A stretch of DNA of 64,000 nt from Gracilaria gracilis. Taxonomy: Eukaryota; Rhodophyta; Florideophyceae; Gracilariales; Gracilariaceae. The stretch is from assembly GCA_030374805.1 (NCBI GenBank), contig JARGSG010000006.1, positions 806,001 to 870,000 of the forward strand, in the 5' to 3' direction. Positions 1 through 10,662 of this stretch are shown one piece after another. Each line of letters starts with the position of its first letter. Positions within the stretch are counted from its first letter, which is position 1. The notes beneath the pieces are model-generated. The model was given only the letters and a program-made list of their open reading frames with translations. It was not told the origin of the DNA and made no database searches. The translations under genes and the position numbers were made by a program.

Positions 1-2
1 GG

Positions 3-1288
3 CAGAAGTACATGGATCATGTTAACAAGGTTACCTCTTATTTTAATTATCATGCTAAAGATAGTATGGCATTGAGAGAGAACAGTGCGAATTGGGGATT
101 ACGAATGACGGAATTCAAAAGCTCAACCACGATGTACCGACAAGATGGCATTCTAAGTTGGGGGCTATGACGACATTCTTGGCGAGATCGACAAACATTG
201 CTGCCGTAGCAAACGAACTAGCCATCTCCGCTTCTGATTTGCAGATACTTTCTCAGGAGCAAATGAATGGTTTGGCAGAAATTGTTACAATCTTGCAGGA
301 GGTCCGTCGGGTAGCGCGACAGCTTGAAGCTGACAGGCATATGTCTATGTCACGTGCACCAAGGCTTATACGTGAACTGTATGAAACTCTTCAGATTATG
401 TCGTGCTGTATGGTCCCAAGCTCTCGAGATTATTACGCGCCAATAACAGAAACAACTGATCTGTTCTCAATGGACGACATTTCCTTGATTTCTCTACCTA
501 CTGTTCATGGTTGTGCAAACGCCGATGCTGCAAGAGATGAAGCCAGAACAATTCGCCTCCTTAAACCGGCCTCTCGTGATCTTTGTTCTCTCCTTTGCCA
601 ATCTTTTGATCAAAGTCTGAGCAATATCTGGAAGCCCATAAAGGCTTTTAAAGAGGTTTCTCTGGACATCCGTGAAACATCAACAGATCAATTGGAAGAA
701 CTTGTAGGTTGTCTTAGTTCTGACAGTCGTCGGTCTCTTTTATTTCACTATGCTGCCCTACTAGATTACAATGAGTGCAAATTAGATTTTCTGGGTATGC
801 TACCGAGCGCGAAAGAGGCATATATTAGCGTTTTATACGCAGCTTTAATAAGAGAGGTTCTATAGCTCGAAAACAACGAAGAGGTTCCTGCTGCGTCCTT
901 GATGGTTATGTTTGAAATATTTCACAAGAAGATGCGCAGAACACTACGTGAAGGCGGTCGCAAGGAGCCCGACTATGCGCTCGAGTATTGGAAGAAGGCT
1001 AACAATTTCACATCGTTTGTGAGCCCAATGCCCTTTAACGTTGTTGCCCGTGCTTTTCTAACGGCACAAGCATCTTCTGCGGCTGCAGAGGGGCTTTTCA
1101 GTGACTTAGGCGGTCGAGAGGAATCACAGTGTCATTCTTTATTTTCTAGTACAACGGAAATGTGCGAACTGCTTCGTGTATACGTTCGTAACGAGCTGCT
1201 ATCACGCAAAGCAGTTCAGAGCGGATTGCTACACCCCTCGGGTCAGGCCTTCGAACGTATTGTTCGTACCGTTACCAAAAGGGTCTAG
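3..1288 (+). pseudogene. hAT-family transposase, C-terminal part, broken
   Basis: A DNA transposase of the hAT superfamily. Positions 92-1288 form one reading frame broken by a single in-frame TAG at 863-865. Early in it is DVPTRWHSKLGAM, the hAT block normally seen as DVPTRWNS. Near the end, LEYWKKANNFTSF followed by ARAFLTAQASSAAAEGLFSD matches the hAT dimerisation domain (family form: W-W-x ... P-x-T-S-A-x-S-E-R-x-F-S). In another frame, positions 3 to about 105 read VNKVTSYFNYHAKDSMA, which resembles the spacer that precedes the DVPTRW block, so a frameshift probably lies near 65-110. The catalytic N-terminal half would lie beyond the left edge. No terminal inverted repeat could be assigned. 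With one nonsense codon and a frameshift it is very likely inactive. Confidence 0.75.
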
Positions 1289-1375
1289 ATTGAGTATACT
1301 GACGAAAAATGTGACTAACAGGCTGTTTTTTACGTGAATAATGACTTCTCATGGTGAGAGATTAGTCAGTCACAT

Positions 1376-1632
1376 TTACGGGCCTGGGTCGGGGATATAA
1401 TTTGATTCGCATGAAAGTGAAGTCCATAGTGCATGGTTCCTGCCAAAATACTTGAAGATCTTTTTCAAAATTGCCATATGACGGTCAAAAGGGTTATGCA
1501 GATGGTTCGAAAGTGTTGAAATCAAGAAGAAGAGATCCGGAAGTGTAGATATGGCAATGTACAATATTTCACCAATTCCAGAACGATAGTTTGCATGGTC
1601 AAATGGGGAGAGTGCTTGTTGGTCCGTCTAGA
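1376..1632 (-). pseudogene. Copia-A RT/RNase H boundary fragment
   Basis: Encodes the part of Ty1/copia Pol that follows the reverse transcriptase. The minus-strand frame reads FDHANYRSGIGEILYIAIST, then LPDLFFLISTLSNHL and MAILKKIFKYFGRNHALW. This matches the copia block YRS-x-x-G-x-L-M-Y-L-A-x-x-T-R-P-D followed by V-L-S-R-F and R-I-L-R-Y-L-K. The frame opens after a stop near 1632 and closes at 1376, so the RNase H domain itself is largely missing. It is separated by about 2.2 kb of inserted DNA from the RT fragment at 3876-4640, with which it would originally have been continuous. Confidence 0.7.
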
Positions 1633-2021
1633 TTCGTCATCGCCACGTGCTCGCGCTACGGAAAAGAAAGGAGGACGCGAAGGCAAGATATTGGGGACAA
1701 AGGAAGTTCCGCGGTAGATGCGGATGCCTCCGGACCTCCTGTGGAGAGTCTGGAATTGTTTATGAAGTAGACGTTCTCAATCTGCCACCTACGATTTTTA
1801 GGTGGCAGTGCCTTTGATTCAAACTTGTATCTGCGTGGGTTTTTTGCGTGCAATTTACATTTACCAACCCAGTTCTTGGAGGTACCACTGCGGTCAAGAT
1901 CTTTTTGCCTGCAAGGTGGATCAACATTGCTTTTTCGTTTTCCCTTGTAGGCAGGAGGCCCGCATTCGATGGCAGTAGAGTACCAATCGCGTTGGCTTCT
2001 TGCATTCCAAACTTTGTAGTA
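1633..2021. other. unassigned segment inside the Copia-A insertion complex
   Basis: About 390 bases between the RNase H scrap and the first tandem duplication. Short open frames exist on both strands, but none gave a recognisable domain. It may be further shuffled retroelement sequence; I see nothing firm in it. Confidence 0.3.
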
Positions 2022-2841
2022 TACAGTAAACCCTTGTTAGAAGGATGCGGAGCATGGACAGCATTCGCATCCTTCTAAGGCGGTTAGGGATAAAACGAGG
2101 GAAGTCTTGATGTAGTCTAGCATAGAGTTTCGAGCTCCTACTGAGCCCCAAAGAACGACGTTATGCGAGAAAACGTCATATTGGAAATACGTCGAATGAG
2201 TAACAAACTTTGGGTTCTTCTTAGAAGTAGTACAGCTTGACTGTTACCTTCCTTTTCCTCCTCTAAAGTCAGAAGCACAACAGCCAAGTACCTCAGCTTG
2301 TCCTCAATTGCCAACTCTTCCAACAACGTAGTGTTTCTGTCTTCTTCGACACAGTCTTTTTTATAATTATTGGGTTTTAGCCGTTTACGTGCAACCGCGG
2401 TTGGTGGCTATTGCGGTAAAAATTTATGAACTACAGTAAACCCTTGTTAGAAGGATGCGGAGCATGGACAGCATTCGCATCCTTCTAAGGCGGTTAGGGA
2501 TAAAACGAGGGAAGTCTTGATGTAGTCTAGCATAGAGTTTCGAGCTCCTACTGAGCCCCAAAGAACGACGTTATGCGAGAAAACGTCATATTGGAAATAC
2601 GTCGAATGAGTAACAAACTTTGGGTTCTTCTTAGAAGTAGTACAGCTTGACTGTTACCTTCCTTTTCCTCCTCTAAAGTCAGAAGCACAACAGCCAAGTA
2701 CCTCAGCTTGTCCTCAATTGCCAACTCTTCCAACAACGTAGTGTTTCTGTCTTCTTCGACACAGTCTTTTTTATAATTATTGGGTTTTAGCCGTTTACGT
2801 GCAACCGCGGTTGGTGGCTATCGCGGTAAAAATTTATGAAC
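2022..2841. repeat. tandem duplication, two 410-bp copies
   Basis: Copy 1 is 2022-2431 and copy 2 is 2432-2841. By eye they differ at a single base (T at 2412, C at 2822). Each copy contains a 62-codon minus-strand open frame beginning MLEELAIEDKLRYLAVVLL, with a leucine-rich rhythm faintly like the copia Gag (UBN2) region, but this is too short to call. Near-identity means the duplication is recent compared with the badly decayed copia around it, or that the copies are being homogenised. Confidence 0.9.
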
Positions 2842-3329
2842 TACATAGGAGAAAAACCTTATAATTAAATAATATATCCTTACAACAAGGGGGCATTGTA
2901 TCATAAAACCTCTGTTTTATGTAACATTTGCTTTTTCCAGTTCTCCTACATTATTTCTATATCCGTATCCTAAGCAATCATTCCTAAAGCTACCCAAAGC
3001 GGGTTCTCGCTGGCGTAGATGGCTACCATATCCTAATATGCTGGATATCCATCTTACGCGGTACCCGTATACCAAGGGTCTACTGTACATAGGAGAAAAA
3101 CCTTATAATTAAATAATATATCCTTACAACAAGGGGGCATTGTATCATAAAACCTCTGTTTTATGTAACATTTGCTTTTTCCAGTTCTCCTACATTATTT
3201 CTATATCCGTATCCTAAGCAATCATTCCTAAAGCTACCCAAAGCGGGTTCTCGCTGGCGTAGATGGCTACCATATCCTAATATGCTGGATATCCATCTTA
3301 CGCGGTACCCGTATACCAAGGGTCTACTG
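2842..3329. repeat. tandem duplication, two 244-bp copies
   Basis: Copy 1 is 2842-3085 and copy 2 is 3086-3329; I found no difference between them. The unit starts TACATAGGAG and ends GGTCTACTG. It directly abuts the 410-bp duplication, and each junction begins with TACA or TA, so two different tandem duplications lie end to end. No coding potential is evident. Confidence 0.9.
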
Positions 3330-3332
3330 TAG

Positions 3333-3875
3333 TGGGCCCGGGTTGGGGCTCTGTATATCCGATTGGCCGTTCACGTACGGAGGGGTAGTGCACGGTTGGC
3401 CGGTGCAGTGGCACCGCCACGTGTACAAGTTGGTGATCGAGTGCCGAACGGGTTGGCCGAACGTACAAGTTGGCCGCGTGTACGGACTTGGTAGTGACAG
3501 TGCAAATTAGTCCGATCGTACAGTAGTTAGTAATAGGGCCCAGACCCGATATTTAGTTGTAGCTCGGATCTCCCGAGGCCCCAATCGTAAACGACAAGCA
3601 TCTTCTGCCGAACGTCTTCTTCGCTAGTTTGCACTAACGATAGACCGCACGGCTACTTCTTTGTTGGGTTTCTCAGACCGTTCGTACCCTTCTGCACGTT
3701 CCTGTACGTGCCTGGTGATACCAATCGTCCACTCTCCCCTCGACCGCCCGGTGCTTTTGCCCGTTCTCTCCGCTCGGATTCATTACAGTCACAAGACTGT
3801 ACGCTACCGCCGCTCCCGTCTCAAGACCGCTTCGGACTCTCTCCCTTTTTGTGCATTATACCACAAACTTTTTCA
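3333..3875. mobile_element. solo-LTR-like block, 543 bp
   Basis: A GC-richer block that starts TGGGCCCGGG and ends CTTTTTCA, giving the TG...CA ends of an LTR. It is flanked by GTAG on both sides (3329-3332 and 3876-3879), a possible short target-site duplication. Copia-A reverse transcriptase coding resumes directly at its right edge, which supports a discrete insertion. There is no internal coding. It is not closely similar to the Gypsy-A LTR by eye. The family and orientation are unknown. Confidence 0.5.
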
Positions 3876-5134
3876 GTAGCAGTGAAGCATAGCCATGTGG
3901 TTGGCATTGATGCCAAGAGGGGAACGTTGGATGATCCAACCGATGAAAGATTTCAACTCCCCGTAGAGCTTGACATCGAACGTTTGCGAAAGCCTCTCCT
4001 TGAACTTGAAGAGTATGGTAGAGTAATTAGCAGCGAATACGCAGTCGTCCACTATGACTGCTACCATCAAGAAACTAACTCCCTCGGGGAACATAAATAC
4101 GCGTGAGTTTAATGAGGACACGACTAAATTCCAAGAAAGGAGGGTTTCCGAAAACAGTGAGCCCCGGACTATAACAGCTTGTAATGCTACATAAATAGAG
4201 TTGTGTAATTTGCAGACATGTCCGGGCTTCTGTTGAATGCCAATTGAATCCATGGGATGCTCAATTATAATTGGAATGTCGAGCTTCTCGTAAAGATACG
4301 CATTAGAAATGTCGGCTGCCTCGAGCAAGAAATTATGCGCCGCGGCGGAGGCAAGAAGAATGCGCAGTGTCTCGTGACAGGCAACGGGCGCATATGTTTT
4401 GAATGGATCTAAGTCGATGAAGGGCTTCTGCTTGTCTTCCCGTAGACAGCAGCGTGCATTCTTCTAGAAATTCTTTCAAAAACTATCAAGCATCTTTTCC
4501 TTGACGACCTATGTGAAGGGTACCGGTTACACTCCAGGATCTCGAGGTACGAGTTCCCATGTTTCTCGACTGACCATAGCGTTGACTTCATGCTCGACCG
4601 CTTCGCACCAGCCAGAATACTTGCAAGCTTCTTTGAAGCTGCTAGATACGTTCGGGTCTTCGACAGTCTTCTTTGACACTCAAACTTGCAAGCAGTTCTT
4701 CGTGATTGAAGTGAACGCCCTCACCAAGTGTTCCTTTTAGTAAGAAACATTCCCGCTCTGTAAGATAGGTTCCATCTCCTTGGTTTCATGTTGACCAATT
4801 ATCCCTTCCAGGGGAGTGGAGATGTTTGGAATGGGAGAGTAGTTAACCTACTTAAAGTTCAATACATGACAATTGACAATTGAGTCATTCTCCGGTTCGA
4901 ACACCGGAGCGATTGTGGTGTCGCCTTGCATGTCCACCAAGTGCGCAAACACAGAGCAAGAAAGGAACTTCTTGATGGCAACGGTTTTGGAGCGGTATGT
5001 GAAGGCATGGCCAGGCTGACCAGAAGTAGAAATGTGTGCGAAGTCAATTTTGGTTGTTGGGTCCCATTACAGGATAGTAATCCATTCCTGTATCCTTGAG
5101 GATGGGGCTCGGTTCGTTAACCAGTTCGGGTGAT
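3876..5134 (-). pseudogene. Copia-A reverse transcriptase and preceding linker
   Basis: Ty1/copia reverse transcriptase, which copies element RNA into DNA. In minus-strand order: WCEAVEHEVNAM near 4620 (family: W-x-x-A-x-x-x-E), then TWELVPRDP, then in shifted frames TLRILLASAAAHNFLLEAAD and ISNAYLYEKLDIPI (the copia D-V-K-T-A-F-L-x-G block) and CKLHNSIYVALQA. The catalytic YVDD box is present as VIVDDCVFAANY near 4040. Several stops and frameshifts break the segment, and positions 4641-5134 hold only weak frames of the variable integrase-RT linker. The domain stops at 3876 where the solo-LTR-like block is inserted. Confidence 0.75.
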
Positions 5135-5833
5135 TCATAACTTCGGCCCAGAAGGCGTTCGGAATTTTGCTAGAAAACGTAGAACGCCAGCCCTAGTCCA
5201 ATGCTCTTGGATGAGCCTTTCTGCAGTTCCATTAGACTCCGATGCATAGGCTAGAGAGTAGTCCAAAGAGATGCCATGATCGAAGCAGAACTTGTCCAAC
5301 TCGTTGCTCTTGTTTTCTTCGGCCCCGTCCAGGCAAACATTCTTCAAGCTAACCGAGTGGTTTAGTTCCAGCTCCGAACGACGTTTGTATCATTCCAGAT
5401 GTTTTAAGATGCCTGGTTTGGTCTTTTCTTCGAAAAAGAATACATCAAACTTCGAGGTATGGTCGTCCAATATTGCTAGAGCATAGATTGCCCCTGAGAG
5501 AGAGGGCGAGATCTTTCCAGACACATCCGTGGGGATGAGATCCAACGACTGTGGTGTGGAAACAGACCGGGGGCAAGCCACCAGTGGGTTTCGTTTCAGT
5601 TTCCCAGTGAGGCAGGGGACGGACGTTAATGAATTCAGGATAAAGCGTTGAACTTAGGGAACGGACTCGAAAGATTTGGCGAGATTCTGATACCTGCTTG
5701 GGTCCAAATGACCAGTTTGCCCATGCTATTCCATAGCCAGTTCTTCTCTGTTATTACTGGCGTTGACCATCATGACTGTTTGTTGTCCCCCCGGGAGCGA
5801 GCGGGAAATCTCCAAACCACCAATATTCCATAA
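5135..5833 (-). pseudogene. Copia-A GAG-pre-integrase and integrase core
   Basis: Integrase inserts the cDNA into the host genome. Near 5740 a frame reads QTGHLDPSRYQNLAKSFESV, the GAG-pre-integrase block usually written LWHRRLGH, here with the WH pair damaged by a stop. The core follows: LDLIPTDVSGKISPSLSGA (first catalytic Asp, family H-x-D-V-x-G), then LDDHTSKFDVFFFEEKTKPG. Next comes MKNVCLDGAEENKSNELDKF (the R-x-D-N-G-G-E block, altered) and FCFDHGISLDYSLAYASESN, then GTAERL carrying the third catalytic Glu. The protein is split over at least three frames. The recognisable frame ends at 5833, the edge of the inserted DDE transposon. Confidence 0.75.
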
Positions 5834-5835
5834 TC

Positions 5836-6619
5836 TAAAGCTCTTGGCTTTCTTTAAAGTCTCTGTTTATTCATGATCAACACTGTGAACAGTTGCTTTT
5901 TTATATTTTCAAGCTTCACACCAAAATACCTTTTTTATGGTAGTTATGTAGTCTCCCAAAAAAATTAACAATTTTACACTTTTAATTAAAAACCCATCTA
6001 AAACAAATGGCGTTGCTGTCTTTTGTGCTATTCAAAAACATGATCAATCACCTAAGAGGACATAATCGTCTAAATACGTCTCTTTTTTTGTTTGTTGTTA
6101 TATCAATGGCAATAAGCTTGAAACGTATTACTAGCAGTTTTCTAGTAACCACGGATGTAGCTTCTTACTTTGGTGTTTCGAACGACTAAAAAAAATTGAA
6201 GGAAAAAACAACGCCAATCTCTAATTGCAAGAAAACGCAAAAATGGAACAAATTATTAACATATTGGGTGTGGAAAACAAAGTAACGTTGCAATTACAGA
6301 TTTTGAGACTATATTTATTTCGAAATAACTTTCATACAGTGTCTGTTTTGAATTTTACTGTAGAACTGAAAAATCTCGATCAATATAATGTTGTTAAAAG
6401 AATTAATACATTTCATTTTACGCATAACACAGGTTAGAAAAGCATTTCCATTAATGACTTCATACTACAATGTTCGGATAACATTATACATATAGTTATA
6501 CAAATATCCATTTGACTCCGCAAACGGAATAGGTAAAAAATAGCGAAAAAAGACCTTTTCATTCCAATATCACGAAGTGTGCGGTTGCCCAAATGTTTTT
6601 AAGACCCAGTTACACATAT
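5836..6619. other. left non-coding arm of DDE-1
   Basis: AT-rich sequence with A and T runs and only short open frames. It should contain the left end of the transposon. No inverted match to the right arm longer than about 10 bases was seen. Confidence 0.4.
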
Positions 6620-7500
6620 TTAATGCTCTTCAAACTCCTCGTTATCTTTTTCAATAGCATATTCATCCACAGATGATATTAAATCTACATACACTACTTT
6701 GGCCTCTGATTCTTTGAAAGCTAAGTTGCTCTTCTCAAAGATATGTGTTTGCACTGGAAATGGCAATGGTATGCGACTGTGAGACTCCACCCGATCACTT
6801 ATTGAAGACCTCACAGTTTTCAGGGCCTTCTCGAACCCAAGTATTTTGGGATGATATGCTTCAAGCTTAGTCTCCTGCTTTGATCGCAACCATTTTCGGT
6901 GGAGTAATGATATGTCGTTTAGAACAAATGGCCAAACGATAGTGAGAAACAGAAACTCCCCGTTCGGCTCAATACGAATCGAAAACTGGCCTGGTCCGAC
7001 CCCAGAAGGCAGTAAAATGGAAACAGTCACTCTGTTCGTCATGCGAACAGGCTCCTTCCAAACAGAGATCATATAGAAAGGCTTAAAACTGTAGAATCCA
7101 TTAGTAACTCTTCCCCAAAATCCGCAGACGCCCTAATGTCTTCATGATCAGAGGCATCAGCCTCTAAGGAAATAATCTTCTTACGCTTACGTGGGGTATC
7201 CTGTTCATCGCTACACCTGCGGTTGAGGAACAAATCTTCACCCTCTTTTGAAACAGAAGTTAGATACATTTCGTGGCTTGAAAAAGAAGTTGTAATGTAC
7301 ATACCAGTTTGTGATGCAGTCAAAAAGGCTGTTTTTATATTTGAAAAGCAGGTTCGGAAGTTGGAGAGTTTATGCTGCTGAAATAAGGGGTCTGATTCCC
7401 ATACTGCCCGAACGTTTTCATGTCCTTTCAGTTCCTTCTTCTGAAACTTAGCCCGTAATAGTTGGATGGCTGGGGAGTTTTTTGAAAGCCTCGACGGCAT
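6620..7500 (-). pseudogene. DDE-1 accessory gene, Hsp20-like C-terminal half (one frameshift)
   Basis: Unrecognised protein family, but clearly homologous to the gene at 41109-42050. Start chosen at ATG 7500 (MPSRLSKNS), matching MPPSQLRK at the other copy. Exon 1 is 7500-7305 (phase 1). The intron is 7304-7245, 60 bases, with GTATGT at the donor, an ATCTAAC branch-like site and AAAAG at the acceptor. Exon 2 continues to a frameshift near 7070 and then to 6620. The N-terminal block shares R-L-x-K-N-S-x-A-I-x-L-L and W-x-S-x-x-x-F-x-Q-H with its homologue. The middle is acidic and low-complexity. The C-terminal block begins TVSILLPSGVGPGQFSIRI, a beta-strand pattern like Hsp20/alpha-crystallin proteins (inference). 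Its role is unknown; a DNA-binding or transposase partner role is suggested only by its pairing with the transposase. Confidence 0.6.
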
Positions 7501-8879
7501 CGCGTTTCGTGTGAAGGAAAGAAAAGAACATGAGACAGTGGGGTGTGTGTGATTTCTCCCCATCACTACTGAACAGCATCATTCCAGTCTTTTATAGTAG
7601 CTCGCTGAATTGGAGACCCCGCAATAGCTTGTATCTTCTACAAATGTGCCACGTAATTCTGCATGGAATGTATTGTCGTTGCATTACGTGATTTTCCAAC
7701 AATCTATATCTCTCGTTACTGTAACAAGTTGGGCATACCCAAGGTAGTGTTTTTCTCTAATTCTTGAATTGATAAAATTCATATACGTTAGAACATGGGA
7801 CAAGACCAACATGACTGCCGGAAAGATACCTTTAAAAAATTACACATCTCGTATGCCTTGAATTATTGTTGGTAACCATAATATCTGGTAGAAAACAACA
7901 GCGTTAGTCAGAAAAGTAGCAAAAATGTCAGTTACTTGAAAGCTTTTCTCTGTTGTTTCTCTAATTATCAGTATAATTGCTTGTAATATAAGTAGTTAAC
8001 AGTTATTGTAACCTTTATGTATATAAAATTATGTTGTTCACGTCAAGGCCGTCAAAGCCCAAAGTTTATATGTGCCGATCTCTTAAAATATTCATCCCTC
8101 CCGTCGCTCTTCTATGTAAGTTCATAGAATGGAACCGATTAAATAAACACAAACTTTAACAGCCGCCCGAAAGTCTTCAATCTTCAAACTTATGATGTTT
8201 TAAAAGTGAAAGTTTTAAGAAAAACCGTAAAAAACCGCATATTAAAATCCAAATTATAACCTAGCCAGGCACCATTTGAGCGTTCTAAACATATCTTTAG
8301 AGAGGGATTTTAACGGAGTGTAGATAACTCTAAGAGAGAACAGCGATTCACAACCGCAACAAAAACTTGTGCTCTTTAGAGAACGGCCTATTTTAGTTCT
8401 TGAAGATTAAATTTAACTAAATGTAATTAGTTAGACCCCTGTTTCACCATTTTCTAGTTTTACCTCTTTGAAATTGACAGGATGTAAGACATGAAACTTT
8501 TTTGCACCTACATTGTGATTATTTACAGTAAAAGTTCAGGATGCTGCATATGCGAATACGTGAGAAACCGAAATGAATGGAACAGTAGTTCGGAGAACCA
8601 GATTTAATCTTAGCAACGCTTACGTATCATCTGAATTTGTGTGTTTTCTGGTGAATCTCTTACTCTCACAAAACGATTTAGGGTAAATTAATGTAATTAA
8701 GTCAAAGGTTCCAGAGAGACACACGGTAGTAGGCGAGCTACCAACTGCGTAACACAACAAGAGTCAGTTCATGTTGAACAACCTTTATAGTTCTGTTCCG
8801 GCGCAGACCAAAATCGGTTCATGGGACCTGTACGAAAACATTCTTATCCTGGGCGAAAGATCTGACCTTCAACTTCGAC
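7501..8879. other. head-to-head intergenic region of DDE-1
   Basis: About 1.4 kb of AT-rich DNA between the two divergent transposon genes. It should hold both promoters and possibly untranslated or small upstream exons of the transposase. A 64-codon frame at 8771-8965 overlaps the transposase start and is probably not a separate gene. Confidence 0.4.
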
Positions 8880-9771
8880 ATGTATTGCAGTCCTGCCCAA
8901 TTTCAGAACACCGCGGGGGTCCTTATAAAACGAAGTATCGGACTCAGCTATGTGGTAAGAAATAGACGCTTTCTTGCTCCCTTTGGAGCAAACCCTCCCG
9001 TATGCGCGGATTTGTGGCGTAGAATTAATCCAGCACTTTCGAATTCTATTCGCCCAGTTCACTTGCTTTGGAGTCTCTTGTTTTTAAAAAACTATGCCAC
9101 TGAATCAGTCAATTCTCAAATTGTGGGTGTTGATGAAAAGACTTTTCGAAAGTATAACTGGCTTGTTGTCAATCAAATTTCTACTTTATCACTGGAATGT
9201 ACAAAACAAGTTTCTAAATGCCCCAAAACAAATACTAACTAAACTGTAGATAAAATGGCAGAAAAGAGAATGTAGGAAGGAAGACAAAGTACATGTCTCA
9301 GTCGACGGAGTTGATTTTCAAATACTGGAGCCATCTCCTTTTTCTTCAAGGTGGTTTTCTCATAAGTTTCATGGGCCAGGTCTTCGATATGAAATTGGTT
9401 TGAGTGTACTCTCTGGTCAGGTGGTTTGGTGTTACGGTCCCTTTCCATGTGGAGAAGCAAACGACGTCACAATTTTCAGAAAGAAAATGAGGAAAAGTTT
9501 AAAGGAGGGTGAACGTGTTTTCGCAGACAACGGGTATATGGACGAGAAATGTATTACCCCAATTTCGGTGTCTTCAGCACACCGTGCAAAGCACAAACAA
9601 ATAAGGGCTCGCCATGAGAAGTTTAATCACAGAATGAAGAAATATAAAGTTCTGGGTTCCAAGTTCAGACACAAGCCTCGTCTTCACTCTATGTGCTTCT
9701 TTGCTGTTGCTAATATTGTGTACTTGGAAATTGAAAACGGAGAAGACTTGTTTAGAAAGAGTATAATGTAA
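8880..9771 (+). pseudogene. DDE-1 transposase, PIF/Harbinger-like, one intron
   Basis: Transposase expected to cut and insert the element. The N-terminal part (8880 to about 9198) reads PFGANPPVCADLWRRINPAL and RPVHLLWSLLFLKNYATESV, a helical segment matched by the copy at 43.2 kb. An intron runs to 9250: a TACTAAC branch site lies just before the acceptor ACTGTAG, while the donor region (GTACAA) is one base out of phase, which suggests a small mutation. Exon 2 (9251-9771) carries HVSVDGVDFQI (first Asp), YGPFPCGEANDVTIF, RVFADNGYMDEKCITP (second Asp) and RARHEKFNHRMKKYKVL (Glu), then FRHKPRLH and a closing F-x-A-V-A-N-I-V block. All three DDE residues are intact. An upstream exon cannot be excluded. 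Confidence 0.7.
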
Positions 9772-10630
9772 TCCGCATGAACACTTTTGCAGTCTAGTAA
9801 TAGTTCTATTCAATTCAGAGGGAAAAAATTGGTGAAAGCCGTAGAACTGTTATAAATTGTATAAAAGAACGAGAGTGTCATCACTTCATATTTTTGTAAA
9901 GACTAAAGCCATAGATATATAGCGCAACAACATGTGAAAGGGGTTATTTATGGTTGACGTTTCACAAAAAAGAGTGATAAACAAGTATTTTTTCTGTACA
10001 TACATATAAGTAGTCAAAGTATTTCCAATTATCCAAAAGATATACAGATAGGAATTAATGGACGCTTAGCCTGAGTAAAAATAGACTTAAGAGTATGTGG
10101 AAGTAACAAATAGATTTATTTGATCCACTGCAGAGACTAGCAAAATAATGAATATCGCTTGAACTGTGGCATTTCGAGGAAATCAGTTCACATTAAAAAT
10201 ATTTAGTCACATAAAGTGTAGAACGTTTGTTTAACTATTCCATATTGAAAAATGTGATCCAAGGCATAGATATTTTGGTGGAAATGAAATTTTTTTCTCG
10301 TTGCAGAATAGGAAGTTTCCTTGGCAGTAGTGACTGACATATAAGTCTACACTTTGTTAACTACACTTTCAGGTTTGTTTAGCAGAAAACATAGTTTGGT
10401 CGATATATCTTTTTAATACCCTTGTGAAAAACAGAAGAAAGAGTTTCAAATTAGTTTCAAAATGCATATACTGACGGATGTAGTTGCGCATTAGGTAAAT
10501 CTACGGCGCCATTAAAAAATAAAAGACTCCTTTGGCTGCGTAAATCTATACATGAATATTGGTTGCCACAATGACAGAGAATTAAACTTTTAGAAACATA
10601 TATTGCAGCATTCAAAACTATGGTTTCTGG
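9772..10630. other. right non-coding arm of DDE-1
   Basis: AT-rich sequence without a convincing gene. A minus-strand open frame of 93 codons at 10457-10738 runs across the presumed junction into copia sequence and is taken as chance. The true right end lies between about 10450 and 10660. Confidence 0.4.
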
Positions 10631-10662
10631 TGCTTTTGAACTTTCCCGCGTGCTCCAGACAA

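Larger units (their letters stand above)
5836..10630. mobile_element. DDE-1: two-gene DNA transposon inserted in Copia-A
   Basis: An AT-rich block of about 4.8 kb separating the Copia-A protease (ends near 10660) from its pre-integrase domain (begins near 5833). It holds a DDE transposase on the plus strand (8880-9771) and an accessory gene on the minus strand (7500-6620), head to head. The same pair in the same layout recurs at 41.1-44.2 kb, which shows both genes belong to one mobile unit. The edges are inferred from where copia coding stops; I could not find convincing terminal inverted repeats by eye. The transposase motifs fit the PIF/Harbinger (DDE_Tnp_4) group best. Confidence 0.7.

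Noticed and set aside
4890-4909. Perfect 7-bp hairpin CTCCGGT / ACCGGAG with a TCGAAC loop, resembling a T-arm.
   Set aside because: It lies inside decayed Copia-A coding sequence and has no other tRNA parts; probably chance.
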